Shown piece after piece: positions 1 through 11,299 of a stretch of 64,000 nt of DNA; within the stretch, counting starts at the first letter, position 1; every line of letters begins with the position of its first letter. The stretch spans positions 50,548,322 through 50,612,321 of the forward strand of contig OX392528.1 in the NCBI GenBank assembly GCA_947623455.1, read 5' to 3'. The notes under the pieces are model-generated. The model saw nothing but the letters and a program-made list of their open reading frames with translations, did not search any database and had not been told where the DNA came from. This DNA comes from Mimachlamys varia (Eukaryota; Mollusca; Bivalvia; Pectinida; Pectinidae). Position numbers and translations under genes: made by a program.

Positions 1-430
1 TGTTTTACATATATTGTTTATGTGATGCTCCTCATCCCTATCTGACTTCAATGTCAACAAGATCTGTCTAGGTAGAAGAACATATGGTACATCAGAGTAG
101 GTTTAAATGGTGCTTTTTACTTACATAATAGTCGTTGGGTCTGTCACCAACAGGCGTGTTATGCAATCTATATGCAGGGAGAGTATATCTTAAGGTGCAA
201 ACAACACCGTCTAGGTAAGTTTGACCTTTCATGGTTTACGTATGTCTGACTGAGATAAACAGAATAGGTAATGCCTTCCATGGACAAGATAAGGCCATAT
301 TTTACCTTTCGCGTCTTTCATACTATTCCGGTAAAGGTCAAATCTTGTACATATCCATTTGACACCAATGATGTGTGCTTTTTATTCTGTATTTATGGCG
401 ATGGTAGCTACAAGTTTAGAATCAGCTGAG
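1..430. other. No gene seen
   Basis: No supported coding region. A consensus-like donor (GTAAGT) reads on the minus strand near 115-123, but no acceptor, TATA box or open frame goes with it in the window, so it is not called as an exon. Confidence 0.4.
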
Positions 431-509
431 TATTTTAGGCAAGTAGGTGACATAATTGATGATATATATCCATATATCGTCAATTATGGCACAAACTTGC
501 CTAAAATAC
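431..509. repeat. Near-perfect foldback palindrome (79 bp)
   Basis: The left arm beginning TATTTTAGGCAAGT at 431 is matched by its reverse complement ending at 509. The arms are about 37 bases with a few mismatches and almost no loop. This is the form of a small foldback MITE. It lies in non-coding DNA and no other copy was recognised in the window. Confidence 0.75.
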
Positions 510-3118
510 ATGACGAAACTTTGAAGCAAACTTAAGAGAAAGTCGAAATAATTCACAAAACCATGTCGCATATGTAAATAATTAAAATATTGAAACAAGA
601 CATGAAATTATTCAAATAGCTATTAATTTTTCCTCTATCATATTCAGAGGCCATTAAAGATTCAACAGAAATATTAGCTATCTGGACACGCACATTGGGA
701 ATAGCACTGCTGTTAGGCCTTTTGATGTTCGATATCACAGCTTCAGGCAATTTGCTTGACATAATCATTCGGGTAATAGAAACGCCTTTGATCATCTGTT
801 TACTAGGGGAGTTACTTTTGATGACAATATTTTAATCTCTGCATGAGTAACTCCGGAAACATCAAATGATGATAATGTGGGTTTATTTGTAAAATTTTCA
901 TGAATTGTCAACTCGTTTTCATTTTATATAATTCATATTTTTAATTTATTTCCATCTTTCTAGTCAAAATGCTTGGATGCGTTAAAATGATAAAATTTGC
1001 ATATTTTTATCTGTTTTTGTTTTTGTTTCATTTCATTCAATAAACTCACACTATGAAGGTTTGGTTTTTTCGCACATGCGCAGATAATTTTATCAGTCAT
1101 TCAAAATTCAAACAAATATAAAATAGTGCTGACAACACAAATTAATGTTGATGACGATATCTTGGGTAAGGTTAAGGTTCAAATCTTTGTTGTGACATTT
1201 TGAAAAATCAAAAGAGAGTTATTTATATGGCTTGTCCTTTGAGAATTCTTTAAGAAATAACAAAGGTTGCAATGGCGTTGGCAGTTACCAATAACATACT
1301 CGAGTTCATGTTCAACAGCCTGATTCTAATTTGATACAAAAGAAAATATAATTTTTCCGATTACGCACATTGCTAAAATGACGTTATATTTCAACTCGCC
1401 CACAACTCGTCAACTAAAAATACTTATTGATCTGACTGATATGATAGTCGTGACTTTGTCAGATTAAGAAAAGGTCATCGCTGTAATTCGGGTGTGATTT
1501 AAACCTGATGTATAGTCGCCATGGGACAGTCTGAGTGTCTGAGAAAAAAAATTTATTGAATCTCTTTACAACTTTATGAGAATATCACCACAATAAAAGT
1601 CAATACTGGATTTTGATCTTGATAAAATATTTGACTGCAGAAGTTGTTTAGCCAACTTAGAATTGAGTGACAATTTGGTAGTTTGCATTGGCTGATGAAC
1701 GCTAGTGAACCTCGTGCAAATGAACTGAACTGATACAACTTATTTCAACTTATGTGAATCACTTTTGTTGACCTGGATGCAAGCGCTCGAGAGTCTTACT
1801 TGTGGGCGAATAGAAGGTTTTCCCTTGGTTCTAGATACGTTGGACAGGTGACACCATACCTTTTCCCCATAAGGTCGGAGAATGGAACCCACATGCCACA
1901 AATGAATGTCTACTTTCCACTGCACCAACCATAGTTTCAACTATATAGAACAAAACTTTAGTAATTGGCTGATGGGAGCGCCATCTCGCGCCGCAATGCA
2001 GCACAACAATTGAAGTCGACACCACCATCGTTTTATGTCTACTTTTGTTATTTTGTCATTGATTCTTTGTATTTATTTTTGACATTTGCCTCACCTTTAA
2101 TGAGAAATGATCGGTTTCATATCCAATTAATACAAAAAGGCCAGCAAAGATCTACAAACAGAGATACGCTGTCGATGTCGAGAGGGACACGTGAATAAAT
2201 GAAATGAATGCTAATTTGCCATGATTTTACACGATGAGCAACTAACCACAGTAGGATTCTCAGGGAGTGGAAGTCACGAAAACACTTTGCAGCGCAACTG
2301 TCACATCACTGCTTGTAAACCCACACATATTCCATTCAAATTTCATACAATTTCTCACCAGTCGATTTGCTTCATTCGTCGTCATCATTCAATCATTTTT
2401 ACTGCTTGGCTATTGGTTCCCTTTAACATATATAATGTGACAATGCAGATATGATTAAAAGCTCTATACTGTGGTATAACAGACAATATGTTTGAAATAT
2501 TTCCCGACAGACTGCACTTGTAAGACAGTTGACTACTCCAAACTTACTGCTTTATCGACTAACCAAGGTTTGCTGCACCCTAATTCTCTCCCTTCTCTCT
2601 AGATATGTTAACTTGGTTTCATATGCGCCGTTTATATTTTGAAGGACCAAATACACGACCTATAACCGTTTAAGATGAATCTAGTTGATTGATGTCTGAA
2701 TTAGCAATAAAAAAACATTGATTTTTCGATTAAATTCCTTTTTCTAAGGGGTTTTCGATAATCCAAGGCTTCGCCGGGGCTTTTCCCAATTAAAAAAAAC
2801 AATGCTAGCATTATCCTAGTTTACAGCCCGGGTCATGAAAGAGTCGAAAACTGTTTCTGGACTTATTAGGAAAAGGAAAATTCATCATGAAAGAGTAACT
2901 ACCAGAATAAGCTTAACATCCCCATACATTCATTTTAACTACTAGAACAAGCTGTACAACCATGAAACTAGGTTGGACTTGCTACCATTTTGAAAATATC
3001 AACTTTTTCCTTTAAACTTTTTGACGAAAACGAAACAGTCGACAAAGTATACTCCATGTTTTCAAAAATGTTTGTTCAGGAAAAAAACAAACTTTTTTTC
3101 TAACGTGTGCATTAAGTA
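510..3118. other. Gene-poor stretch
   Basis: AT-rich DNA with only short frames. The longest is an 80-residue minus-strand frame at 553-795 that has a varied, protein-like composition but no recognised domain and no clear splice signals. Some GC-richer sequence around 1780-2030 has scattered donor-like sites on the minus strand but no coherent exon. Nothing is supported as a gene. Confidence 0.4.
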
Positions 3119-4447
3119 CGAGGGGTGTTCCAAAAATAATGTCACTTGCATCGGTGCTCATATAGCGGAAGTGCTTTTGTTCACTTTAATTTGCTCTGCC
3201 CTTCAAAATACTCTCCGCCAGCCAGAACACACCTTTAAAGCCGGTCAATCCATTTTTGGAAGCATTTGCATAGTCTTCAATGGGTACACCCATCAGACAC
3301 TGATAAACAGCAGCTCCAAGGACATTTCTCGAATTGTATCTCCTTCCAGATAAATGATATTTAAGTTTTGGAAAGAGAAAATAGTCGCAGGGGGCCAAGT
3401 CTGGCGAATTCGAAGGGTGCGGAAGGACGGTAACCTTCTCTGACTCCAAAAAGTCAGTCACAATACGTGCCTTGTGAGCGGGTGCATTATCATGCAAAAG
3501 TCGGACATACTTAAGTCCTGTTTTGGGGCGGCGACTTTTGTAGTAGTTCTTCAACTTTCTCAGAACAACGTTTTTATAGAACTTGCCTGTGACCGTTCTG
3601 CTTTTTGGCACCGGGTTTTGAATAGCTGGACCCTTATTAGTGAAAGAAAATAGCATACAAAAACTTCTTTACCGTTCGTATTCGTTTGGCAATACTTGGG
3701 CGTCTGGCATTTTCAGTGGCCCATATTCGGTTGACAACCTTCCGCTTTGGTTCAAAATCATACACCCAGGTCTCATCACAAGTGACTATATTATCAAAAG
3801 CCTTTTTACTATATTTTGGGTACATTTTGAGAAGTTTTTTTGCCATTGTTACACGCGTCTTCTTTTGCTCATCCGTTAACAAATGGGGTATCCATCTTGT
3901 ATTTATCTTTCGAACTTTTAGGTGTTTCTTCAAAATTGTATGAACTCTTGCTAACGACAAGTTTGTCATTCGAGTCAGTTGTCTTACGGTGAATCGAGCA
4001 TCAGTTTGGAGGATATTTCGGATTTTTTTCTATGTTACCTTTGGTTGTAGTTGTTGCAGGACGACCTGGGTGAGCAACATCTTTCAGTTGCTGCTGCCCA
4101 GCACTAAATTTACATACCCACCTACAAACAGTCCTGTGAGACATTTGGCCCTCCCCATAAATGTCACACACCTCGCGGTGAATATCTACAGCCTTTATGC
4201 CGAGTAATAACCTACCTTTTATATAGGCCCTAATTTCAAAAACATTTTCAGCTCGTTTTCCTATCATTTTGTGTCTAGTCTAACGAATAGGCTATGCAAC
4301 GATGTACACTGTACCGAGGCCAGTGAACGTGTGGACGAAATATTTACCTGTGTCACGAGCCAGTGATCACTCAATCGACACGAGGTGGTTTTGTGCAGAA
4401 ATTGCACGATTAAAGCACAGATGACACTATTTATGGAACACCCGTTG
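3119..4447 (-). mobile_element. Mariner (DD34D) DNA transposon, decayed
   Basis: A 1,329-bp element. The ends match as inverted repeats: GGGTGTTCCAAAAATAATG at the left and the complement of GGGTGTTCCATAAATAGTG at the right. A TA dinucleotide flanks both sides (3117-3118 and 4448-4449), the target duplication of Tc1/mariner elements. The minus strand encodes a broken transposase. Complete ends with frameshifted coding sequence indicate a non-autonomous relic. Confidence 0.93.
3186..4267 (-). pseudogene. Mariner transposase pseudogene
   Basis: Cut-and-paste transposase, now broken into three frames. The N-terminal piece (4267-4001) carries the helix-turn-helix DNA-binding region with a GRPATTTT segment. 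The middle piece (3969-3637) carries the WIPHLLTDEQK motif and the first catalytic Asp in VTCDETWVYDF. The last piece (3656-3186) carries HDNAPAH (second Asp) and SPDLAPCDYFLF (third Asp). Exactly 34 residues separate the second and third Asp, which defines DD34D mariner. Frame changes fall near 4000 and 3640-3660. The catalytic residues survive, so loss of function seems recent in evolutionary terms but is clear. Confidence 0.93.
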
Positions 4448-4449
4448 TA

Positions 4450-4740
4450 AATCGCAAAAGGTTAAAATTTCATCACATCGCCCTTTGCTGCATTGCAGCA
4501 TGGGAATTCATAACGTCAAGTCATTGATAAGTCATTGCGACGTCACGTTACAAGCAATAGGGTGTGCATTCCTGTCTTACCCTGAATAGCTGTAACTTAT
4601 ATACATGGAGATGATAAAAAGAGTTAAATGAAAACAGAAGGAGACAGGGCTGGATGGACTGGATGGATAGTTTGTCGAATCTACCCGATTTTCCACGGAA
4701 ATATTATGCAGTTTTGATGATTTCTATATTTTAGTTTGGA
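4450..4740. other. No gene seen
   Basis: Spacer between the mariner element and a LINE tail. No open frame, repeat copy or regulatory pattern was recognised. Confidence 0.4.
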
Positions 4741-4744
4741 GCGA

Positions 4745-4985
4745 TATTTAGGTCACCTTCACAAGGAACATCGACATTGTTGATGCAGTATTGTGTGTTC
4801 TTCGTGAGCTGGCAAAATAGGACAAAATTAAAATAATGTTCACAGGGATGTCCATACTGGTACTCAATGAATCTATTGTTTTAAATACGTTATTAGCTCT
4901 ACACAGATCGTTCTTTAATTTACTGGCTCGGTTTCTCAGACGGCAGTGAAAAATATATATGTTTTCCAGATCCATAGATTAATAG
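4745..4985 (-). pseudogene. LINE reverse-transcriptase C-terminal fragment
   Basis: The minus-strand frame reads IFHCRLRNRASKLKNDLCRAN, then shifts frame into a GHPCEHYFNFVLFCQL-like stretch. This matches the layout of the C-terminal tail of the intact ORF2 at 24.6-28.1 kb (HCQLRNRSSPLHFDLYKAH, then a Cys/His cluster ending in FLLYC). It is therefore the last roughly 80 codons of a related Jockey/CR1-like element, with at least one frameshift and no upstream RT domain. It may be a typical 5'-truncated LINE insertion. Confidence 0.75.
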
Positions 4986-5350
4986 ATTGCTCGCTAAAAC
5001 ATCAGTTATTTTCATAGACATGTTTTAACGACAGACATAAAAAAAAATTGAGACAATGCGAATTTTTAATAATGTTGTTCAAATAATTCCATTAATATCG
5101 AGGGGAAAAAAAGACATTTTGACAGTTGTAAACGAAAGTGATAATCTTACAATAAATGTGTGTTTCGTTAATTAAGTGGAATGATATTTACAATATACAG
5201 TATAACACTTTTATAACGAACACGCTTATTCATGGTTACAATGTAGTGCTATTCAGTCCCGCCAAGTGAGCTTTCATTTGTATACATTGTATTATACACA
5301 TATGTTTACATTTGCACTGCAACCCACTATATGAACATTACCAGCAAAAA
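4986..5350. other. No gene seen
   Basis: AT-rich spacer with A- and T-runs. No supported feature. Confidence 0.4.
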
Positions 5351-5354
5351 TGCC

Positions 5355-5565
5355 TCTTATAAAACTATATTTACATTTGCTCTGTAATTTTACATTGACA
5401 CAATGCTAAGAGGCAGTTGCTGTCATAGGCCTATAGCACCCAGTGCCTTAGACTATAACAGCAGTTGCTATTGTGACGTCTTCAATCTCTATTGTGACGT
5501 CATCAATTTCATTGTTGTCTTCACTTGTTTTGCTGTTCAAAATCGGTCCGAAGAAACTTAATAAA
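5355..5565 (+). repeat. Dispersed repeat E, copy 1
   Basis: This segment (GCCTCTTATAAAACTATATT ... TCACTTGTTTTGCTG) recurs in reverse orientation at about 15480-15665. Shared blocks include ACAATGCTAAGAGGCAGTTG, CACCCAGTGCC and AAAATCGGTCCGAA-like sequence. It has no coding potential. It sits directly beside the large palindrome at 5598-5752 and may be part of the same element. Confidence 0.7.
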
Positions 5566-5597
5566 GCACAATAATTCTATCAAAATGTAAATATAAG

Positions 5598-5752
5598 TAA
5601 TGAACATTTTAACAAATATTGTTACAGTCCTATAACACACATTGCTATTGCTGACAAACTTACATAAAGCCCTACCGGGCTTTATTTAGTTTGTCATCAA
5701 TAGCAATGTGTGTTATAGGACTGTAACAACATTTGCTGAAACATTCATTGCT
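5598..5752. repeat. Large palindrome (foldback) ~155 bp
   Basis: The core at 5621-5727 is almost perfectly self-complementary: GTTACAGTCCTATAACACAC on the left pairs with its complement ending at 5727. Weaker pairing extends into both flanks (TGAACATTTTAACAAATATT against TTTGCTGAAACATTC-type sequence). The centre pairs AAAGCCC with GGGCTTT around a four-base loop, giving a cruciform-capable hairpin. It is probably a MITE. Confidence 0.85.
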
Positions 5753-5884
5753 TAAATGAAAGCAATGGTTCTCGAGACGTAGCACGTGATTTTATTATGA
5801 CGTCATAGATCAAGCTTGTTTAACGAGAGTCTTGTCGAGCCGCTTCGAATAACATGGAGAATGTCCTTGCGTCAAACGCTCAAA

Positions 5885-5960
5885 TGACTAATTATTATCA
5901 TTGGCGCCAATTTTATTCAAGCTGGGCTGTTCCGCCCATGTCGTTTAAATGACGACACAT
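5885..5960. repeat. Dispersed repeat D, copy 1
   Basis: TTGGCGCCAATTTTATTCAA and its flanks recur near 60645-60705, with related CTCAAATGA sequence upstream in both places. Short non-coding repeat of unknown class. Confidence 0.5.
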
Positions 5961-6045
5961 ATACAAACGCAGGTAATAAACTATTAATTGGAAAAAAATT
6001 CAATAAAGTTAAGCAATTGTTTTATAGTAAAAATGTAAATATATG

Positions 6046-6107
6046 GATTGAAAGTCATCTTTTTAACTTTCATAGTGTTATGAAAGGTAAAAAGATGACT
6101 TTCAATC
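6046..6107. repeat. Perfect-type hairpin (29-bp arms)
   Basis: The arm at 6046-6074 (GATTGAAAGTCATCTTTTTA...) is the reverse complement of 6079-6107 apart from one or two bases, with a four-base loop. A run of ten or so C bases follows at about 6151. No gene is nearby. Confidence 0.85.
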
Positions 6108-6199
6108 GTTATATAACGAACTATGCTTATAAAGAACGAAATTCCTTGCCCCCCCCCCCCCAAAAAAATATGTTATTAACGTATTTTACGGTACATTGG

Positions 6200-7395
6200 C
6201 AATAATGAGACTTAAAAAAATTGAGAGAACTCTCAGTTCAAGCTCAACAAATATCCTTGATAATTCCAATACTACACTGGGATAGCAGCGCAAGGAATTC
6301 TGGGAGATATCGAGTTACTGTGGTCTGATGTTTGTTTATGTTTTAGAATATCATCATGTCTTTGAAGTGTATGGGAATGTTTTACCGCCGGCCTTCGTAT
6401 ATTTGTAAAAGTTTTGTTTACGTTCTGTTGAAATATACTACGCAAAGTAATTCACAGGTCAAAGGTTATTCTAGAATATAGGTTAACAAAATAACAACAT
6501 ACTTACTTGGATAAAGTTGGCCCATGGACTCGTCAAATGGTAACTGTATCAGTAGTGTATTATACTTCTTGAGCAAATTTCTCGTCATTGTATGATAACT
6601 TGTTGTGTAAATGTGTAAATAATATAAAATGTAACATCATGCACATGTATATTTATGAGACCATACTGATGAGATCATTCGCTTAATCATTACGGCGTAT
6701 ACTTGGATTCTAAACAATCAGTCGTCTTTGATTTTACATCAAAACACTTTGTTTTGAATTTTCCCCGGTGTACGTCACTAACCAATTAAGCCAGTCGTCT
6801 AGCTTGGTATTTACAAACATATTTCACCTAGATTTGACCTTTCTATGTATTATGGAGGGTTATTCCCCGTCATTTCATACCTGTTTTGTCTAAACAGCGA
6901 GGATATGTGCAACACAGATGACACGAAGCCAGTCCTATAAAGTCGGCTGCAGTAATTGTCCATATTGCTATCGTGTAAAACATTTTGGATGGTAATGCCG
7001 ACTTATAATTAGTGTATCTATATATTTTTCAAAGAGAAGTAACTATTACATGAGCAAAAGTTATAAATCAACGTACTGAAATTACTGTAGTTCTCAAGTT
7101 AAGGTATCTCAGTCCCTATGACAACATCCATGGGAATTACATGAAATTTCACTTAAACATTCAATTTCAATTTTATCATATTTCATTTCATAAGAAAGGG
7201 GATTGAACAACGGGCTAGGAACTATATTAGTTCTTTCCTACTTAACACATAACTTAACCATTAACTACTGTAAAAATTAGTATTGGTGTTGGTATTGGCC
7301 GAGAATGCATAAATCTTTTTGGGGTTGTAAAACTGATATTTACAGGAAAAACATCGTTTAGTACAAAATCAACAAATAAAATATTGTTATCTATG
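6200..7395. other. No gene seen
   Basis: About 1.2 kb without a supported gene. Only short frames and AT-rich spacer. Confidence 0.4.
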
Positions 7396-7399
7396 TTAT

Positions 7400-7670
7400 G
7401 CAATACTAATGTTATATAAAAAAAATTAGAGAATACCAAAACGTCAACAAAACCATAATCCGAACTCAAAATCGATTAAACAAGGGGCAAAATAGGAACA
7501 AAGGAAATATTTACATGGAGACTCTTGTAAAAGTACAAGAGAATAAGACCAGGTGTTCCGGAAGAGTAAGCATCAATCCTCAAAATGAGAACCGAGTCAT
7601 CATTGTCATCGCAACAAGTAAATACACTAATGAGCATATTCAAAAACGTCCAACAGAAAAGAAGGCACAC
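7400..7670 (-). repeat. Reverse-transcriptase repeat family C, tail copy 1
   Basis: On the minus strand this reads through the family's 3' tail: ATGACTCGGTTCTCATTTTG, TTCCGGAACACCTGGTCTTA, then ATTTTGAGTTCGGATTATGG and GGTATTCTCT. The same tail recurs at 37.2, 37.8-38.2, 38.6-39.2, 56.0-56.4, 57.7-58.25 and 60.2-60.4 kb. It lies head to head with copy 2, which starts just after it, giving an inverted pair. Confidence 0.8.
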
Positions 7671-7689
7671 ATTTAATATTTCGTTTACT

Positions 7690-8590
7690 TTTATTATTCC
7701 TGGTTATTACTATTTTAGAATTAAAGGTTGACAATATTTTTGTTAAATTCAGAGAAAAGGTTTTCCGAATAGACTGTTGGTATTCGAAAGGCTGACTTGT
7801 TTTTGTTTTTGTTTCATACGAGGCTGAATTTGTCGAGGGGCTTATCAGGACGGGTAACAAAACCTTGCATATCGATGATGTGTTGTCTATAAACAACAAG
7901 AAGTTTGCAGACCTATTCGGTCGTATATACCTTTCTGAACTTAAAATCAAGGCCACAACGGAATCTTCTACATCAGCTTCTTACCTCGAACTTTACTTAA
8001 ACTATGACCAACAATGGGCAGCTTACTACTTGGCTGTATGATCAACGTGACGATATCGATTATTCTATCGTGAGCTTTCCCTTTCGTGATAGTAACATCT
8101 CTGCTTCCCCATGATTCGGTATTCTAGGGCTTGATTTGCATATCGTGATATCCGTGATAGATGACAGCAGCTGACGATCAAACGTGTGGAACAAGGATTC
8201 GACAGATGCAAGTTGTTGAAGAATTTGGCCGAGTTTTATGGTCGCTATCTAGGAGTCGTTAAGAAATATTCTACATCTTTCCATGTTATATGTAGATGGA
8301 TATTTTTTTAATATGCGTAATAGTATGACTGCCTGTTGTGATTGAGAATTATGCCTCAGTTCTCACTTTGAGGAAATGACATTTACTTGGATTTGACCTA
8401 AATTTACACGGTGGGTATCGTCGATGAAGCAGAATACCTTACTATTCCGGAACATCCAGTCTTATTCTTTTTTATTGTGATAAGGGTTATCATTTAAATC
8501 TTTCTTATGTTCATATTTTGTCTCTCGTTAAATCAATAAAAGTTCGAGTAATGGTTTTGCTGACACTTTGGTATTCTCTGTTTTTTTTTT
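7690..8590 (+). pseudogene. Decayed reverse-transcriptase-like sequence, family C copy 2
   Basis: With frame changes, the plus strand reads YEAEFVEGLIRTGN, then HIDDVLSINNKKFADLFGRI, LSELKI, and later FYGRYL- and EKYS-type words. HIDD stands where reverse transcriptases of this kind carry the catalytic Y-I-D-D. Stops and shifts are frequent, so it is dead. The downstream tail ends in TGGTTTTGCTGACACTTTGG and a T-run. The exact class (non-LTR or Penelope-like) cannot be settled from sequence reading alone. Confidence 0.7.
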
Positions 8591-8965
8591 TTTCTCTTTA
8601 ACATTTAAAACCTCATGTCTCTGTCAAACCAAGCCGTTATCTCGACGTCTATAGCACAACGCTGACATGCTTTGTTTTCTACACCTGACGTTCTTTAATG
8701 TTAGAACCTTTGACATATCGCGTTCGGTTCCTTGACCAGCTGGTGTGTTCCCAGTAACTCCCACAGACCTGACGCACGAGACTTCTTTTGTATTCGTGGA
8801 GTTACGGCTTCGTGTATCAAAGGTTGAAGTAATGTCGTAGTAAACCTTTTTTTTTTTTTTTTTAAATGTTCAGTGGCATTATCTTAATCTTCGCCATCGT
8901 GCATTTTACATTATTATAGCAAGTTTTGTTAAAATTGACATTGAATTGCCAAGTCCTCGCAATAC

Positions 8966-9187
8966 TATGATATATAATAATAATATACAACATTTATATA
9001 GCCCTCTATATAATTTGTAAAATTACTATAAAGCGTTTCACAACATGTAGATACTAATTTGATATTTACAATGCATAAATAAAGAAGTTATTACAATCTA
9101 AGCAAATGTGAAAATATAAAAATGCATATAAATACGAACCAAATAAACAAATGTCAGTATAGACATGTCGTCTAAGTTGACCCCTTA
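8966..9187 (-). repeat. LINE 3' tail, family F copy 1 (3' part)
   Basis: The minus-strand copy of the 3' UTR and ATT-rich tail seen on the plus strand at 13480-13700. Shared words include CAACATGTAGATA and TTATATAGCCCTCTATATAA. The MITE at 9188-9574 interrupts it; the coding end resumes beyond the MITE. Confidence 0.8.
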
Positions 9188-9574
9188 AAGGCCCAATATA
9201 CGTAACTTCAGGAATTATTTTGGGATTCTGAAAAATTCTGAAAATAAATCCAGTTATTAACCATGTAAAAATCAGTCTAAAACGAAGTAAACCTGAGCGG
9301 TAACTAACAAGAAACTCCTGGCAGAAAAATCCAAAGAATTGAAAATATTTCAGGTGGGGCCCACTTCAAAAACAAGCCGAAGTTGGAAGACGGTTCAAAA
9401 TGGACGCGTGTTTACGAATACCCAGTTTCAACTGCTGCCGTAACGGTTACCACGTAAGAATGCATCTTGAATATTGCTGATATCAGTTAATCTTAACTAA
9501 ATCTATAATAAGAAAAAGTTATTACACTTGATTTTCGCTTCAAGTTTTACCGAAAGTTACCTTTACTGGGCCTT
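9188..9574 (-). mobile_element. MITE family B, copy 1 (387 bp), nested in a LINE
   Basis: Terminal inverted repeats AAGGCCCAATATACGTAACT and its complement. The flank is TA on the left and CA (mutated TA) on the right. The length equals that of the copy at 38670-39056. The insertion splits a LINE 3' end: coding sequence lies at 9575-9660 and the UTR at 8966-9187. A TA target and short TIRs suggest a non-autonomous Tc1/mariner-type element; it has no coding capacity. Confidence 0.85.
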
Positions 9575-9665
9575 CAATATGAAAATATGAAAAAGTACGT
9601 CTTCAGATGTTTCTTGAATTTAGCAAGAATATATTCCTTCGGTAACAATTAATAACACAATTCCA
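9575..9665 (-). pseudogene. LINE RT C-terminal remnant, family F copy 1 (5' part)
   Basis: The minus strand reads LAKFKKHLKTYFF, equivalent to LAKFKQHLKTYLF at the end of the copy at 13209-13478. This is the C-terminal end of a LINE ORF2, cut from its 3' UTR by the MITE. Upstream sequence is too decayed to read. Confidence 0.65.
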
Positions 9666-10800
9666 AGTGACCAAACTTATACTGTTTAAGCAAGTTTTGC
9701 GAATACTGAAAAACGTGTCAATTTGTGTTCGCCTTGACGTGTCGAAGAGTCCTGGCGCCCTTTTATTAAGTGAGTTAGAACCGAGTTAGGTGTGTATTAG
9801 TTGCCGACTTCGTGAGCACTGCGGCTTTGTGTGGCGGGGGCGGCCTTATCTTGAGCCAGCTTTGTCCCGACGATACCTCTCCCCTCATTATAACCGAAGC
9901 CGTAAAAGCTTTGCCATTCTCATGTTATCTCGCATATTGAATGACTGGAATGAAAGTCTTGGTAACCTTTCAGTGCATTTGTAAACACATTGTCTCCTGA
10001 TAATGCGTTTAGCGATTCAATTATGTTTTGTAGTATCTCGGCTTGAATGTTTTGCTAACATCGTAGCGATAATTCTTCCATAAGCTCCCAAAGAAATTGA
10101 ATCGACAAATGGCTTCAGATATCTTCTCAAAGCATAAAGAAGCAAGTCTAGCCTATGATACTTAGATTGCATATTGTCATATTTTTATAAACGTTCCAGA
10201 AAAAAATAAATACCATTGTATTGAAAGTTTCGGACAAACCTCGAAGAAAGTATTGCATAGGAGGCAAGAAACTGCGAATGTATTATCTTTATCAAAAGAA
10301 AACTTTAACAATGACTGTTGCTATTTTTGAAAAGAGAACACCGTTGTGAATATATTAATGACATGACGATATAAACAATAAATGCCAAGAGATTAACATG
10401 TATTTCTATAATCGCTTCCTACACACAGACTGATGTAGAATTCCATACACGGTTCGAACATGAAATGTCGCTATATAATTAAATCTACTTCTGAAGGGAC
10501 CGAAGATATTGTCCTTTCCCAGACATAAGTATATTGCATACTTTTGTGAACTTTTGATCACTATATTGCATGCAAAGTGATGTGAACATTGCGGATTGTT
10601 TTCAAAAGTCTTTGAATGGTTTTCAAGCAATTTCAGGCTTCGATAACAAATTTTCCATGACAAAAAACTCGGTTTCAATACCATCTTCGGAAGTATCACT
10701 GATAAATCCCGATCCGTCGAAATATTAAGATCATTAATTATTTACTGAACAGAACGCAGGTTTATTCTCCTCAGAGATAGCTAAACCTCAATCATATATA
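9666..10800. other. No gene seen
   Basis: A few short frames (for example 10406-10699 minus, 97 residues) with no recognised domain and no clear splice signals. Not supported as genes. Confidence 0.4.
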
Positions 10801-10804
10801 CATG

Positions 10805-11290
10805 TAGGCGCTAAATCAACCCGGAGCACATCCGGCACGATCCGGCGGTTGAACCGTGATGCCGCCGTGTAGCTCCATGTCGATCCCAGTTGGTCCTTGA
10901 GCGTCCGGGAATGTCTGGGGATGTCGCTTGGGCTCCGGGAGGCCAACAAAACTACAGCATTATTCCGTGATGGCTCGCAGTGATGACAACATCCGGGATG
11001 GTCCGTGAAGCTGTCGTGTAGGGTCCGGGTACAGCCGTTTATCTTGATTGTCTGTGTGCGTCATTGACAGTCCGGGCGCAATTTTCAGACTCCCGACCAT
11101 CAAGGATCGGGACTGCAGAGGTACGGTTGGCTCCGGACCCTTCACAGTCGTTACCCGGAGCTACTCCGGACTGTGGTATGTAGCAGCAGAAGATTGCCAG
11201 CAAAAGCTATCAAAATTTTTTACCCAAGCGACCAAATGGTCGTGCATATTCTCGCTACCGCACATGCCGCTGTTCACAGATAAAGCAATA
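10805..11290. repeat. GC-rich patch with repeated TCCGG/CCGGA
   Basis: A roughly 480-bp island with far higher GC than its surroundings. The pentamer TCCGG or its complement appears about a dozen times between 10820 and 11175 at irregular spacing, together with GTCCGGG and CTCCGG variants. Open frames exist on both strands (61 and 96 residues) but look like by-products of the composition. It could be a GC-rich transposon relic or a methylated CpG patch; the class is unknown. Confidence 0.5.
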
Positions 11291-11299
11291 AAAAAAAGA

